Part shown: piece after piece, positions 32,506 to 42,324 of the stretch
Numbering within the stretch: position 1 is the first letter of the stretch
How the letters are laid out: each line of letters opens with the position of its first letter
NCBI RefSeq assembly: GCF_046097595.1
Contig: NZ_JBJUVG010000001.1
Coordinates: 248,001-312,000, forward strand
Origin: Peptococcus simiae
GTDB taxonomy: Bacteria; Bacillota; Peptococcia; Peptococcales; Peptococcaceae
Length of the DNA stretch: 64,000 bases
Direction of reading: 5' to 3'
Notes under the pieces: generated by a model
Told to the model about the DNA's origin: nothing
Databases searched by the model: none
What the model saw: the letters and a program-made list of their open reading frames with translations, nothing else
Made by a program: the position numbers and the translations under genes

Positions 32506-34043
32506 TGCAAAACGAACACCAAGTCGTACTTGTCGTTGACTTCGGCGGCCAGTACAACCAGCTCATCGCCCGCCGGGTCCGGGAAATCGGCTTTTATTCC
32601 GAATTAATCCCCTATACCAAGGCAGCCGATGAAATCGCCAAAAGAAAGCCCGCGGCCGTCATCCTGACCGGTGGCCCCTCATCCACCATGAGCCCCGATG
32701 CCCCCCGCCTGCCGGAAGAGGTCTTCCGGACCGGCGTGCCCATCCTGGGCATCTGCTATGGGGCCCAGCTCATGTGCCAGTCCTTCGGCGGCCAGCTGGA
32801 AAAACCCGCCAAGCGAGAATACGGTAAAACCGAAATTACCTACGGTGACAGCGCCCTCTTTGCCGGCCTGCCCCGGGAAGCCAGCTGCTGGATGAGCCAT
32901 ACCGACCAAATCGCCGCCCTGCCGGAAGGTTTTACCGCCACCGCCAAAACCGCCGATTGCCCGGTTGCCGCCTTTGAAGACTCGGCCCGCAGCCTCTACG
33001 GCCTTCAGTTCCACCCGGAAGTCGTCCACACCCAGGGCGGCACGGAAATCATTGCCAATTTTCTCCTGAAGTGCGTAGGTCTCAGCCCGGACTGGACCCC
33101 GGCCGCCTTTATCGATGACCAGGTCGCCGCCATCCGCCAAACCGTCGGCGACCAAAAAGTCATCTGTGCCCTGTCCGGCGGCGTTGACTCCTCAGTTGCC
33201 GCCGTCCTCATCCACCGGGCCATTGGTGACCAGCTCACCTGCATCTTCTGTGACCATGGCCTCATGCGGAAAAATGAAGGCGACATGGTCGAAAGCGTCT
33301 TCAAAGAACACTTCCATATGAACTTCATCCGGGTCAACGCCGAAGACCGCTTCCTAGGCAAGCTCAAAGGCGTTACAGACCCCGAACGCAAGCGGAAAAT
33401 CATCGGTGAAGAATTCATCCGGGTCTTTGAAGAAGAAGCCGCCAAAATCGGCACCATCGACTACCTGGGCCAGGGCACCATTTACCCGGATATCATTGAA
33501 AGCGGCGGCGGCACCAATACCGCTGTCATCAAGAGCCACCACAACGTCGGTGGCCTCCCTGAAGACATGACCCTCAAAGTCCTCGAGCCCCTCAGAGAGC
33601 TCTTCAAGGATGAAGTCCGCCAGGTGGGCCTGGAACTGGGCATTGACCCCGCCCTTATTTGGCGCCACCCCTTCCCGGGCCCCGGCCTGGGCATCCGCGT
33701 CCTGGGTGAAGTCACCAAGGAAAGATGCGATATCCTCCGGGAAGCCGACGCCATCTACCGAGAAGAACTGGACAAAGCCGACCTCACCCGGGAAATCTGG
33801 CAAGCCTTTGCCACCCTGCCGGACGTCCGCACCGTCGGCGTCATGGGCGATGAACGGACCTACTCCTACATGGTCGGCCTCCGGGCCATCAGCTCCACCG
33901 ACGCCATGACCGCCGAATACTACCCCATCCCCCATGAGATTCTGGATAAAATCGCTCGCCGGATCGTCAACGAAGTCCCCAGCGTCAACCGGGTCGTCTT
34001 CGACATCACCGGCAAGCCCCCGGCAACGATTGAGTGGGAATAA
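32505..34043 (+). CDS. guaA: GMP synthase (glutamine-hydrolysing)
   Basis: GuaA converts XMP to GMP. The 512-residue protein has the class I glutaminase domain with nucleophile GICYGAQLM and His/Glu in LQFHPEVVHT, the PP-loop ATPase motif ALSGGVDSSVAA, and the C-terminal dimerisation domain ending in PPATIEWE. The start at 32505 overlaps the hpt stop, with GGAGGAGAGG upstream. Codons are strongly C-ending, suggesting high expression. Confidence 0.97.
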   Translation: MQNEHQVVLVVDFGGQYNQLIARRVREIGFYSELIPYTKAADEIAKRKPAAVILTGGPSSTMSPDAPRLPEEVFRTGVPILGICYGAQLMCQSFGGQLEKPAKREYGKTEITYGDSALFAGLPREASCWMSHTDQIAALPEGFTATAKTADCPVAAFEDSARSLYGLQFHPEVVHTQGGTEIIANFLLKCVGLSPDWTPAAFIDDQVAAIRQTVGDQKVICALSGGVDSSVAAVLIHRAIGDQLTCIFCDHGLMRKNEGDMVESVFKEHFHMNFIRVNAEDRFLGKLKGVTDPERKRKIIGEEFIRVFEEEAAKIGTIDYLGQGTIYPDIIESGGGTNTAVIKSHHNVGGLPEDMTLKVLEPLRELFKDEVRQVGLELGIDPALIWRHPFPGPGLGIRVLGEVTKERCDILREADAIYREELDKADLTREIWQAFATLPDVRTVGVMGDERTYSYMVGLRAISSTDAMTAEYYPIPHEILDKIARRIVNEVPSVNRVVFDITGKPPATIEWE

Positions 34044-34067
34044 GCCACAAGCCTTTTGTCAGTCTAG

Positions 34068-34096
34068 AAAAGCCCCGATGACCGGGGCTTTTTTGT
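34068..34096 (+). terminator. Terminator of hpt-guaA
   Basis: AAAAGCCCC pairs with GGGGCTTTT, followed by a T run. Confidence 0.88.
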
Positions 34097-34194
34097 TTCC
34101 CACTAGGCGGGCGAGGGTATCCTATAAATGTAAACATAAAAAGTTAAAAATAAATAACAAATAATGGAAAAAAATGAAAAACCGGACCAAGTAT

Positions 34195-34255
34195 GTTATG
34201 CTACCTCTTAGTGTGCATAACCACCTATCCCCACTTTTAGGACTGGGGCTTTTTA
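34195..34255 (+). promoter_or_regulatory. Leader structures before the surface protein gene
   Basis: GTTATG (34195-34200) pairs with CATAAC (34216-34221) around a loop containing CTACCTCTTAG. A second hairpin, CCCCA (34229-34233) with TGGGG (34244-34248), is followed by CTTTTT. This looks like a leader terminator or a second small CU-rich RNA. I see no clear promoter for it. Confidence 0.35.
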
Positions 34256-34331
34256 TCTTGTTAATGTCTAGAGGATTACTAGATGTTGATGGAGGCATAA
34301 AGGAGTACAGATAAAAAAGGAGACGTTACAT

Positions 34332-37300
34332 TTGGAAAGCATACAGAAAAAGATAGAGGAAAAGAACCGGTTACTGGTCGAGCAAATGCCCAAGTACGGG
34401 ATGCGGAAGTTTTCCGTTGGCCTGGTGTCCTGCATCCTTGGCTACGCCTTATGGGCGGCCCCGGCTCCGGTCTTGGCCCAGGAGGCCCAGGCCTTGCCGG
34501 AAACCGTGGTTGTAGAAAGTCCTAGTGCCGATGAGCTAGCCAGCCCTGCCCCGTCTACTCCTGGAAATATTCCGGGTGAAGCAAGTGACCAGGGCGCAGC
34601 AGTCACCGGCCTTGATACAGGAGAGACCTCTAAAAAAGTTGATGCCACCAGCCCTACAGAAGTAGCCGAAGAACCGGCTGCTTCTAGTCCTGTTGCAGAA
34701 AATCAGGGGGTAGCTCAACCTCTGGTTGAGGAAGAGCCAGCTGACGGAGGGACGCTGGAAGCCCAACCGGCGACACCTGTGACCAAGGTAGGAAGGTCTA
34801 CCCCGCTTTCCGATAACCAGGTAGAACCATCTCCTGCTGGGGCAGGTGCTCCGACTGGAGAAGTAGAAAGTCCTGCAAGTGCTGACAATCAGGCAGAACC
34901 GGCTACCCCTGCTACGCCTATTGAAACGAGCCCCGAAGAAGTGCCCACCCCCCTTGGAGCAGGAGCTGCGGGCACAGGCCCAGCCTCTGTAGGCGTAGCC
35001 AAGGACGACCAAGGCAGTACGATCACTAAAACTGATGGATCTATGGCAGCCGATGAGGCTAAGGTTGGAGAATATAAGAATTCAGACCTTACCAATAAGG
35101 GCACTCAAAAATCCTTAGGAAATGCAGAAGATAGGACCCAAGTTGAAGGGGTTACTGCCACAATTATAGAGCCTTCTCCTGGTTCACCTGACAAGACCAA
35201 GGTAGGTCTTACTATAGAAGTAGATAAAGAGAAAGGCCAGAGGACCTACACAGAAGTAGGGGCCACCTCCACAATGAGAGGCGCCCCTCTTAAACCAGGT
35301 GAGGGAGAGAATGCAGGTGACCTTGAAGTAATCATAGGTGGAAAAACAGAGGCCAACCCAAATGGAAGTATCCATGTAAGGATAACAAGTAGTAGGCAAA
35401 CTGGATTTTACCTAGAAGTCGACAAGGACTTCTTGGAAAAGCTAAATAAGATTGAAAATAAAAATGCGAAAATAGAATTTATTACAAAATACACCCAGGA
35501 AAATCCAAATGCTAAGATTTTTGAAGGTAATGATAACTATGCAACTTATTTCACAGTCAATCCCTACCCCAATGAAAATAGGAACTTATCGATTATTTCT
35601 GTTACAGGGGATACCTCTATAAACACTGTCCCAGTCAAGGGCCAGTATATAAAGACAGGGGCCAGGATAGATAACCTTTTACGCGAGACCGTTACAATTA
35701 AGGACGAGCACGATAATCCAAAAGAAATTACAATCGATGACTACTCCCGTATTACCAGCGAGGTTTACCACCCTGATGGCTATGTAGTTGACTCCAAATA
35801 CGCCCAGGCCATCCTTATTACACCAGATAATAAGGCGGAGATTTTAGCTGAACTTCAAAAACAAGACCCTAACGCTACCCTAACAGAGGGAGATGTAGTC
35901 TTTAAGATGCCGGAAGGGGCCATTATGAATGACCCAGAGGCAGCAGCCAAGGGCGAATACAAGCCAATCCTAAACCCCAACTCTATCTTTAATGATCCTA
36001 TCTTTAAGGGGATCCAAAGCCTAGAGGCCAGGTTTTTTGCAAGGCCAAGGACTGAAGAAGAATTTAAGACCCTAGTAGACAAGGACAATTCCGACCAAGG
36101 GTTTGTCAGCAAGTATTACACAGACCCAGGGGCTGGCACCACAGCCATCACCCACAATGGCGAGACTGTAATCATAGCCAACCAAGGCATAGCCAGGTAC
36201 GACCACTACAACAAGGTGGGATCGATCACTGTAAACCTTGACGATACCCGCTACTACGACCAAAACTGGGACATTAAAAAAGTCAAAGATACAGACCAAA
36301 TGACGGGCATCAAGCCTGGTGAGTCCAAGGTTATGGAAATCAAGGCAGAAAATGAAGGGGTATTCCCCTATGAAAAGACTGCCGATGAAATGAACAAGGC
36401 CCGTAACGAAGGCCGCGTAACAGGCAAGGTTGACCCAGACTTTATAGCAAAGGCTGAGGCAGATGGCTGGAAGATAGAAATCACCCCAGGCGACCTTTCA
36501 AGCTTTAAGGTAACAGCGCCAAAGACTGCAAAGGCTGGGGACTTTATAGCCATTCCTATGCACTACACCTACACCAATGGATCAGAAGATGGGGAATGGT
36601 TCCACTTTGTCGTGCAAGATTCTGACAACAATAAGCCAGAATACCACGCAGAGACTGGTTACCAAGGGGATAGGCTTGTAAACACACCAGAGATTCCACA
36701 AAATGCCAACAAAAATGACCCCGTATCCTATGAACTAAAACCAGGAACATACACAGATGACAGGGGCAATACTTGGACAAATGTAACTATCAATGAAACA
36801 ACTGGCCAAGTAACAGCTGTGGTACCAGATAATGTGAAGATAATCGGTGGGGAGAATATCTACATCCCAGTTATCGTCAACTACACCGACAAGACAACTG
36901 GCGAGGCCAAGACGGAGGAAGTAAGGGCTCAGTTTATAGCCAGACCTAGGTACCAAACAGAGGTAGTCCACGAATATGAAAAGGACATACCTTTTGAGTC
37001 TAAGGAAGTCTATGACGAAAACTTAGACATGGGCGTCATCCAAGTTGTCCATGAAGGGACAGTTGGCAAGAAAAAGGTTAAATTTATCCAGGCCGTTCAA
37101 AATGGGGTCAAGGGGATTATCGTCGATGGCGTCTTTGAACCTGGTGATGCTAAATACACTGTTGTTGAAGATACCCTGACGGAGAAGCAAGACAGACTGG
37201 TCAAAGTGGGGGTAAAACCTCTTACTCAAGAAGTCAATATCAAACACGACACCGAAATCATCTACGATCCAACCCTTGCAGCAGGGGAAGAAGTGGTAGA

Positions 37301-40300
37301 TGTAGAAGGTGCTGATGGGCTAGCCACTGTAAAGACAGTGAGAGACCCACAAACTGGTACAATCTCTACAACAACAGAAACGACGACTGCACCTGTGAAC
37401 AGGGTAGTCCGTGTGGGCACCAAGTACGACTACACCCACGAAAATAAAATTCCATTTGATACCACCATCCAGTTTGACGATTCTTTAGCAGCTGGTCAAA
37501 AACAAACGGTCACCGAAGGTGTAGTAGGCGTTGAAAAAACTGTAGTTAAGGCACCACAAATAGTAAGCCTTGATGAAATGATGACTACTATTGGCGAAGA
37601 AAAATTCTTGCTCCATGACGAAACAAATGGTGTGTACAATCTTCCTAATTACAATGCCATTGCTGATTATATGGTAAATAAGGGATATTGGGATGCGTCT
37701 AAGATTACAAAGACTACAGACCAGTACGGAAATGTAACGGAAGCAAGTTACGATGGAAAGACTTTCGAAGAGCTGATGGATCATTTTGACCCTAAGAACC
37801 CGCCAACAGGTAAGATTACAGTTCCAGAAAGAAAGATTACGACAACTACAACTGAAAAAGTAGACAAGGTAATCAAGGTAGGTACAAAGACAGAAGGCAC
37901 TCTTGTAGACACCGACCCCATCAAACATGGGTTTACTGTGGGATATGATCCGTCTATTCCAAAGGGAACATGGCAATATAAGAAAGATGCTAGCGGCCAG
38001 GATATTTCTGGTACAGACGGTTCCATTACGAAGACATGGACCATCGTCAACTCACAAAAAGTTGGCGACCCTGTAGAAACAAGAGTAGAGCCTGTCAACG
38101 CAGTAATCCTCGTTGGATCTAAGGACTTTACTGGAGAAGTAAGCCATGATGTAACGGAAGAGCTTCCATTTAAGGTAGAAGTCATTGAAGATACTGAACT
38201 TGCACCAGGAAAGGTTGTTGTTCAACAACAAGGACAAAAGGGAACGAAGACGACAACCTACACGCAAAACATCAAAAATGGAGCGCCTGAAGGTGACATT
38301 CAAACAAGTGTGACAAATAATGTGGCTCCAGTTGACCACATTATAAGAGTGGGCAAGAAACCGGTGACCAACAACAAGGAAGCCAGCAGTGAAGTTGGCG
38401 TAGAAATCAGATACGAATACGATGCAACTCTAGGCGTAGGCAAGGCAGAACTTGGCGACTATACCCCGGGTAAGGTAGTGACAACTGTTACAAACACCTA
38501 CAATCCGGAAACTGGACAGATTGAGACCAGTGAAACAGCAGTTGTGACAAAACCTATCCAAGTAGTCAAGGTAGGTACGCACAAATTTACTGGGGAACTT
38601 ACGAACACTGTCAAAGAAACTATTCCATTTGATGTCATCATTCAGCCTGACGATACTCTAGCAGCTGGAGAGACTAGAGTTAAAACTGAAGGGAAAGCTG
38701 GCGAAAAGACCAAGACCATTACGCAAAGGTTTGAAAATGGTGAGCAAAAATCCTTCACAGTGACAGATGAAACTGTTACAACACAGAAGATCGACAAGGT
38801 CATAAAGGTCGGCACCATGACCGACGGCACTCACTCCCATACAGAGGAAATTCCATTTGAATACACTGTGGAATATGACCCCACCATGCAAGCGGGAACC
38901 TATAAGGAAGTAACAAAGGGCGAAAAGGGATCGAAGACGACTACTTGGACTATTAAGAACTCCAAGGTTGTGGAAGGTTCTGCTCAAACTTCTACTACAA
39001 GGCAACCGGTCAATGCTGTTATAAAAGTAGGTAATAAGCACTTTACTGGAACATTTACTACTACTGACAAGGACGTAGTACCCTTTGAAGTGGAATACAA
39101 GATTGATCCAAATCTTGCACCAGGTGTGGAAGAAATAGATCAAGAAGGCGTTCTTGGAGAAAAATCCACGACAACAACCCACACTATTACCAATGGTCAA
39201 GTCACTGATTCCGTAAAGGGCACTACCACTCAAACAAAGGCACCGGTTAAGAAGATTGTAAGAATTGGTGCTAAGACAGATGGAACGCACGAAGTGGTCC
39301 AAGAAATTCCATTTGATGTTGAAGTGAAGACAGACCCAAGCCTAAAGAAGGGTCAGTGGAAGTATGAAACAGACGCCGCTGGCAATGAAAAGAGAGGTGT
39401 AAAGGGTAGCAAGAAGACTACGCTTACCATCGAAAACTCCAAGATAACCAATGCTGACAGCTTAACTTGGGAGACCACTAAACAAGCTGAAAATGCAGTT
39501 ATCATTATCGGCGAAGGCGACTTAACCGGAACTTATGAAATAGTCGACAAAGGCATTATTCCATTTGACGTGGAATATAAACTTGACGAGACTTTATCGC
39601 CGGGAGATGAGGTTGTAGAACAAGCTGGTAAAAATGGAGAAACGCAAGTTACCACGACTTTAACCATTGTAAATGGCAAGGTCACCGATAAATCTGTCGG
39701 CGAAACAGTTACAAATTCTCAACCGACCAAGAAGATTGTAAGAATTGGTGCGCAAAAAGAAGGCACTTACACCCATACTGAAAAGATCCCCTTTGATGTA
39801 AAAGTTGAGTACGATCCCACTATGCAAAGTGGCAAGTACGAAATCGTCACGCCCGGTCAAGAGGGAGAAAAGGTAACGAAGTTTACCATCAAAAACGCTC
39901 AGGTAACAGAAACTTCCGTAACATCAGAAACTAAACCCGTCACTCAAGTGGTGAAAGTGGGAAGTAAGGACTTCACTGGACAAGTAAGTCATACTGAAAC
40001 TGAAGAAATTCCATTTGAAGTTGAAGTGAGATATGTGTCAGAAAGACCTGCCGGCATCATCGATGTCATCCAAGAGGGTGAGGTTGGTACAAAAGAAGTA
40101 ACCTACACCCAAAAGATTAAAAATGGTGCAAAAGATGGCGAAATGACGACCACTTCTAGGGAAACAAAGGCAGCAAAAAAACGCATAGTAGAAATTGGTA
40201 CCCAAACAGTTACCAAAGAAGTGAACAAGCCCATTGAAACGGTATTCGAATACAATGACCAACTCGACTCCGGTATTATGGTCGAAAAACAAGCTGGAAA

Positions 40301-41381
40301 AGCCGGCAAGACGACGGTTCAAGTCTACTATGACCAAGCAACCAGCAATCTGAAGACCATCGAAAGAACGGAAGAAGGCCAAAAGAGAATCGTCGAAATC
40401 GGCACTAAGGCCGTTGAAAAAACTGTCGATATTCCATTTAATACCGAGTATGAACTTGATGACACGATGGAATATGGAAAGACTGAAGAAAAAACTGCCG
40501 GAGCTAAGGGGACTAAGACCATTACAAGTACCTTTAACCCCAAAACCGGCAAGATTGAAGTCACTGAAACAGATGTAGCGCCTACAAATCGAGTGGTTAA
40601 GGTCGGTTCTAAGACAAGTGGGCAAGTAAAATACGTTGATAAAATTGCCTACGAAGTTGAGGTTATAAGAGACGACACAATGGCAGCCGGAGAAATAGTA
40701 ACCGTCCAAGAAGGCGAGGAGGGCCTAAGAGAAATTTCTATTAATGTAGTAAACTCTCAAAGAGACGGAAATATTGAAGGAAAGACCATCAAGGAACCGG
40801 TTAAGAAAATCGTCAGGGTGGGTACTTTATGTAAGATGCCACCCAGACCCAATCCGGGCGGCGGTGGCAGCACCAAGCCCAGCACCCCCTCTACCCCCGG
40901 AACGACAGACCCGAGTACCCCCGTCAATCCCGACCCAAGCGAACCCGGCGGCAATACCCCGGACAAACCGGTCAAGCCCAACCCGAGCGAACCCGGCGGC
41001 AATACACCGGATAACCCGGTACCGCCCAACCCAAGCGAACCCGGCGGCAATACCCCGGACAAACCGGTCAAGCCCAACCCGAGCGAACCCGGCGGCAAAA
41101 CCCCGGATAAGCCGGTACCCCCGACCCCGGACAAACCGGTTACGCCCGATCCGGTCAAGCCGACCCCCGTCCAACCCGGCGGCAATGACCCCGTCAGCCC
41201 CGCCCAGCCCGCACCGGCAGGCCCCCAAGCCCCCGGTCAACCGGCAGCTGTCAGCCAGGCCAATGACGACAGCCTGGCCCCCAAGACCTTTGACCCCGGC
41301 GTCCTCCCCTATGCCGGTTTAGCCGGTGCGGCTTCCGCTCTTTTAGCCTTGCTGGGGGTTAGAAGAAAAGAGGACGAATAA
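34332..41381 (+). CDS. Giant wall-anchored surface protein with YSIRK signal, G5-like repeats and LPYAG sorting motif
   Basis: This 2349-residue protein has a YSIRK-type signal (YGMRKFSVGLVS, 22-33), an Ala/Pro/Ser-rich spacer (about 50-235), a mixed N-terminal domain region (about 260-740), two Rib-like segments (about 743 and 847), about 16 repeats of roughly 80 residues (873-2166) and a Pro-rich wall-spanning part with PNPSEPGGNTPDKPV units (2170-2310). It ends in LPYAG (about 2325), a hydrophobic helix and RRKEDE. Each repeat has IPF-x-E, a D-x-(T/S)-L/M-x-x-G step and ends in V(V/I)(K/R)VG, as in G5 domains, which often bind glycans or zinc. TTG 34332 follows AAGGAG. The middle is AT-richer than both ends. 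A role in adhesion is inferred. Confidence 0.9.
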   Translation: MESIQKKIEEKNRLLVEQMPKYGMRKFSVGLVSCILGYALWAAPAPVLAQEAQALPETVVVESPSADELASPAPSTPGNIPGEASDQGAAVTGLDTGETSKKVDATSPTEVAEEPAASSPVAENQGVAQPLVEEEPADGGTLEAQPATPVTKVGRSTPLSDNQVEPSPAGAGAPTGEVESPASADNQAEPATPATPIETSPEEVPTPLGAGAAGTGPASVGVAKDDQGSTITKTDGSMAADEAKVGEYKNSDLTNKGTQKSLGNAEDRTQVEGVTATIIEPSPGSPDKTKVGLTIEVDKEKGQRTYTEVGATSTMRGAPLKPGEGENAGDLEVIIGGKTEANPNGSIHVRITSSRQTGFYLEVDKDFLEKLNKIENKNAKIEFITKYTQENPNAKIFEGNDNYATYFTVNPYPNENRNLSIISVTGDTSINTVPVKGQYIKTGARIDNLLRETVTIKDEHDNPKEITIDDYSRITSEVYHPDGYVVDSKYAQAILITPDNKAEILAELQKQDPNATLTEGDVVFKMPEGAIMNDPEAAAKGEYKPILNPNSIFNDPIFKGIQSLEARFFARPRTEEEFKTLVDKDNSDQGFVSKYYTDPGAGTTAITHNGETVIIANQGIARYDHYNKVGSITVNLDDTRYYDQNWDIKKVKDTDQMTGIKPGESKVMEIKAENEGVFPYEKTADEMNKARNEGRVTGKVDPDFIAKAEADGWKIEITPGDLSSFKVTAPKTAKAGDFIAIPMHYTYTNGSEDGEWFHFVVQDSDNNKPEYHAETGYQGDRLVNTPEIPQNANKNDPVSYELKPGTYTDDRGNTWTNVTINETTGQVTAVVPDNVKIIGGENIYIPVIVNYTDKTTGEAKTEEVRAQFIARPRYQTEVVHEYEKDIPFESKEVYDENLDMGVIQVVHEGTVGKKKVKFIQAVQNGVKGIIVDGVFEPGDAKYTVVEDTLTEKQDRLVKVGVKPLTQEVNIKHDTEIIYDPTLAAGEEVVDVEGADGLATVKTVRDPQTGTISTTTETTTAPVNRVVRVGTKYDYTHENKIPFDTTIQFDDSLAAGQKQTVTEGVVGVEKTVVKAPQIVSLDEMMTTIGEEKFLLHDETNGVYNLPNYNAIADYMVNKGYWDASKITKTTDQYGNVTEASYDGKTFEELMDHFDPKNPPTGKITVPERKITTTTTEKVDKVIKVGTKTEGTLVDTDPIKHGFTVGYDPSIPKGTWQYKKDASGQDISGTDGSITKTWTIVNSQKVGDPVETRVEPVNAVILVGSKDFTGEVSHDVTEELPFKVEVIEDTELAPGKVVVQQQGQKGTKTTTYTQNIKNGAPEGDIQTSVTNNVAPVDHIIRVGKKPVTNNKEASSEVGVEIRYEYDATLGVGKAELGDYTPGKVVTTVTNTYNPETGQIETSETAVVTKPIQVVKVGTHKFTGELTNTVKETIPFDVIIQPDDTLAAGETRVKTEGKAGEKTKTITQRFENGEQKSFTVTDETVTTQKIDKVIKVGTMTDGTHSHTEEIPFEYTVEYDPTMQAGTYKEVTKGEKGSKTTTWTIKNSKVVEGSAQTSTTRQPVNAVIKVGNKHFTGTFTTTDKDVVPFEVEYKIDPNLAPGVEEIDQEGVLGEKSTTTTHTITNGQVTDSVKGTTTQTKAPVKKIVRIGAKTDGTHEVVQEIPFDVEVKTDPSLKKGQWKYETDAAGNEKRGVKGSKKTTLTIENSKITNADSLTWETTKQAENAVIIIGEGDLTGTYEIVDKGIIPFDVEYKLDETLSPGDEVVEQAGKNGETQVTTTLTIVNGKVTDKSVGETVTNSQPTKKIVRIGAQKEGTYTHTEKIPFDVKVEYDPTMQSGKYEIVTPGQEGEKVTKFTIKNAQVTETSVTSETKPVTQVVKVGSKDFTGQVSHTETEEIPFEVEVRYVSERPAGIIDVIQEGEVGTKEVTYTQKIKNGAKDGEMTTTSRETKAAKKRIVEIGTQTVTKEVNKPIETVFEYNDQLDSGIMVEKQAGKAGKTTVQVYYDQATSNLKTIERTEEGQKRIVEIGTKAVEKTVDIPFNTEYELDDTMEYGKTEEKTAGAKGTKTITSTFNPKTGKIEVTETDVAPTNRVVKVGSKTSGQVKYVDKIAYEVEVIRDDTMAAGEIVTVQEGEEGLREISINVVNSQRDGNIEGKTIKEPVKKIVRVGTLCKMPPRPNPGGGGSTKPSTPSTPGTTDPSTPVNPDPSEPGGNTPDKPVKPNPSEPGGNTPDNPVPPNPSEPGGNTPDKPVKPNPSEPGGKTPDKPVPPTPDKPVTPDPVKPTPVQPGGNDPVSPAQPAPAGPQAPGQPAAVSQANDDSLAPKTFDPGVLPYAGLAGAASALLALLGVRRKEDE
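36951..40830 (+). repeat. About 16 tandem G5-like repeats coded within the surface protein
   Basis: The coding repeats average about 243 bases and have diverged at the DNA level, so they are old rather than freshly amplified. From the fifth repeat on, two versions often alternate: one starting (D/H/K)-F/L-TG and with (L/A)-x-PG or AAG, the other starting (T/K)-x-G-T(H/Y) and with DPTMQxG or similar. Three repeats have insertions (the longest about 50 residues near 37560-37810). Confidence 0.8.
40915..41110 (+). repeat. Pro-rich wall-spanning repeats
   Basis: Four near-identical units encode NPSEPGGNTPDKPVK or close variants (about 54-63 bases each). They are rich in C and G, unlike the G5-like part before them. 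They probably span the peptidoglycan layer. Confidence 0.85.
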
Positions 41382-41409
41382 AGATTTAGGTAACTAAGGA
41401 GGCATCAAG

Positions 41410-42147
41410 GTGCATAAAAAAGTCTTGTTGGCCATTAAAGTCGGCCTCCTCCTGGTTATCTTATTCTCCGGCTATAAAATCGTCAGTTATTATCTGGCTG
41501 ACCATGATTTTACCAGTCAACATGAAGTTCTTAAGGCCAAGCTGCCCGTCTCTTCAGAGGCGGAGACCCTGGCGGGAGAAAAGGCCGGCTTAGAGGCTGA
41601 AAGCGTGGCCCGAACTTTAGCTGACCTTAGGGACAGGTACCCCGATATCATCGGTTGGATCCAAATCCCCGGCACCAAGATAGACCTCCCCATCGTCCAA
41701 GGCCAAGACAACGCCTACTACCTGGACCACAGCTACACCGGCGCCTATCACCCCTTTGGCGAAGTCTTCATGGACAAAGCCAACCAGCCGGACCTAACCG
41801 ATCAAAACACCATCCTGTACGGGCATAACGTCCAAAGCGGTCAAGTCTTCCACGACCTGGAAGGCTACCAGGACCAAGCCTTCCGCGATGCCCACCCCAC
41901 AGTGCACATCTACACCCCGGAAGGCCGGCAAGACTACCAAGTCGTCGCCGTCTACATCGCCTCCCCCGCCAGTCCCTACCGGGCCCCCAACTACAGCCTC
42001 ACAGACTGGCAGACCTTTAGAAACTGGGTTGCCGAGCGTAACCTCATCCAAGAAGACCTGCCCGCCGACCCCAGCCACCCCATCCTGACCCTGTCCACCT
42101 GCTCTGATACCGAGCGGCTAGTGGTCCAGGCCCAGAGAGTGACCTAA
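41410..42147 (+). CDS. Class B-like sortase
   Basis: Sortases join surface proteins to the cell wall. The 245-residue protein has an N-terminal membrane anchor (about 7-28) and a sortase domain with DIIGWIQIPGTKIDLPIVQ, ILYGHNV (His 139), HDLEGYQDQAF and TLSTCSDTERLVV (Cys 231, Arg 236). The GWIxIxGT start and the ILYGHN motif fit class B. Class B enzymes usually cut NP-type motifs; here the adjacent substrate candidate has LPYAG, so the pairing is notable. It lies 28 bases after the surface protein gene with AAGGAGG upstream. Confidence 0.88.
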   Translation: MHKKVLLAIKVGLLLVILFSGYKIVSYYLADHDFTSQHEVLKAKLPVSSEAETLAGEKAGLEAESVARTLADLRDRYPDIIGWIQIPGTKIDLPIVQGQDNAYYLDHSYTGAYHPFGEVFMDKANQPDLTDQNTILYGHNVQSGQVFHDLEGYQDQAFRDAHPTVHIYTPEGRQDYQVVAVYIASPASPYRAPNYSLTDWQTFRNWVAERNLIQEDLPADPSHPILTLSTCSDTERLVVQAQRVT

Positions 42148-42158
42148 AGGGCGATCAA

Positions 42159-42200
42159 TAAAAAGCTCCTGAGCGAGAAACTGGCTCAGGAGCTTTTTTC
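42159..42200 (+). terminator. Terminator of the surface protein-sortase unit
   Basis: AAGCTCCTGAGC pairs with GCTCAGGAGCTT, followed by a T run. Confidence 0.9.
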
Positions 42201-42247
42201 TTTGGCCGGAAAGGTTGGCCGGCCGGTATGGATTTGGGACAGGACTC

Positions 42248-42275
42248 TTGAATATGCTTTAAAATATGTTATAGT
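42248..42275 (+). promoter_or_regulatory. Promoter of the CPBP protease gene
   Basis: TTGAAT (42248-42253) and TATAGT (42270-42275) are 16 bases apart, about 50 bases before the gene. Confidence 0.6.
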
Positions 42276-42324
42276 GGACCTAGCTTAATAAAGCATCGGC
42301 CAACTAAAGGAGAGAGGGATAGCC

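Noticed and set aside
34195..34255. Second independent sRNA like that at 144-280
   Set aside because: Hairpins and CU-rich stretches are present, but no promoter with proper spacing was found, so it is listed only as a leader structure.
37485..40709. Several minus-strand frames of 130-220 codons opposite the surface protein repeats
   Set aside because: They mirror the repeat code, carry Cys/Phe/Tyr-rich sequence typical of antisense translation, and lack start signals.
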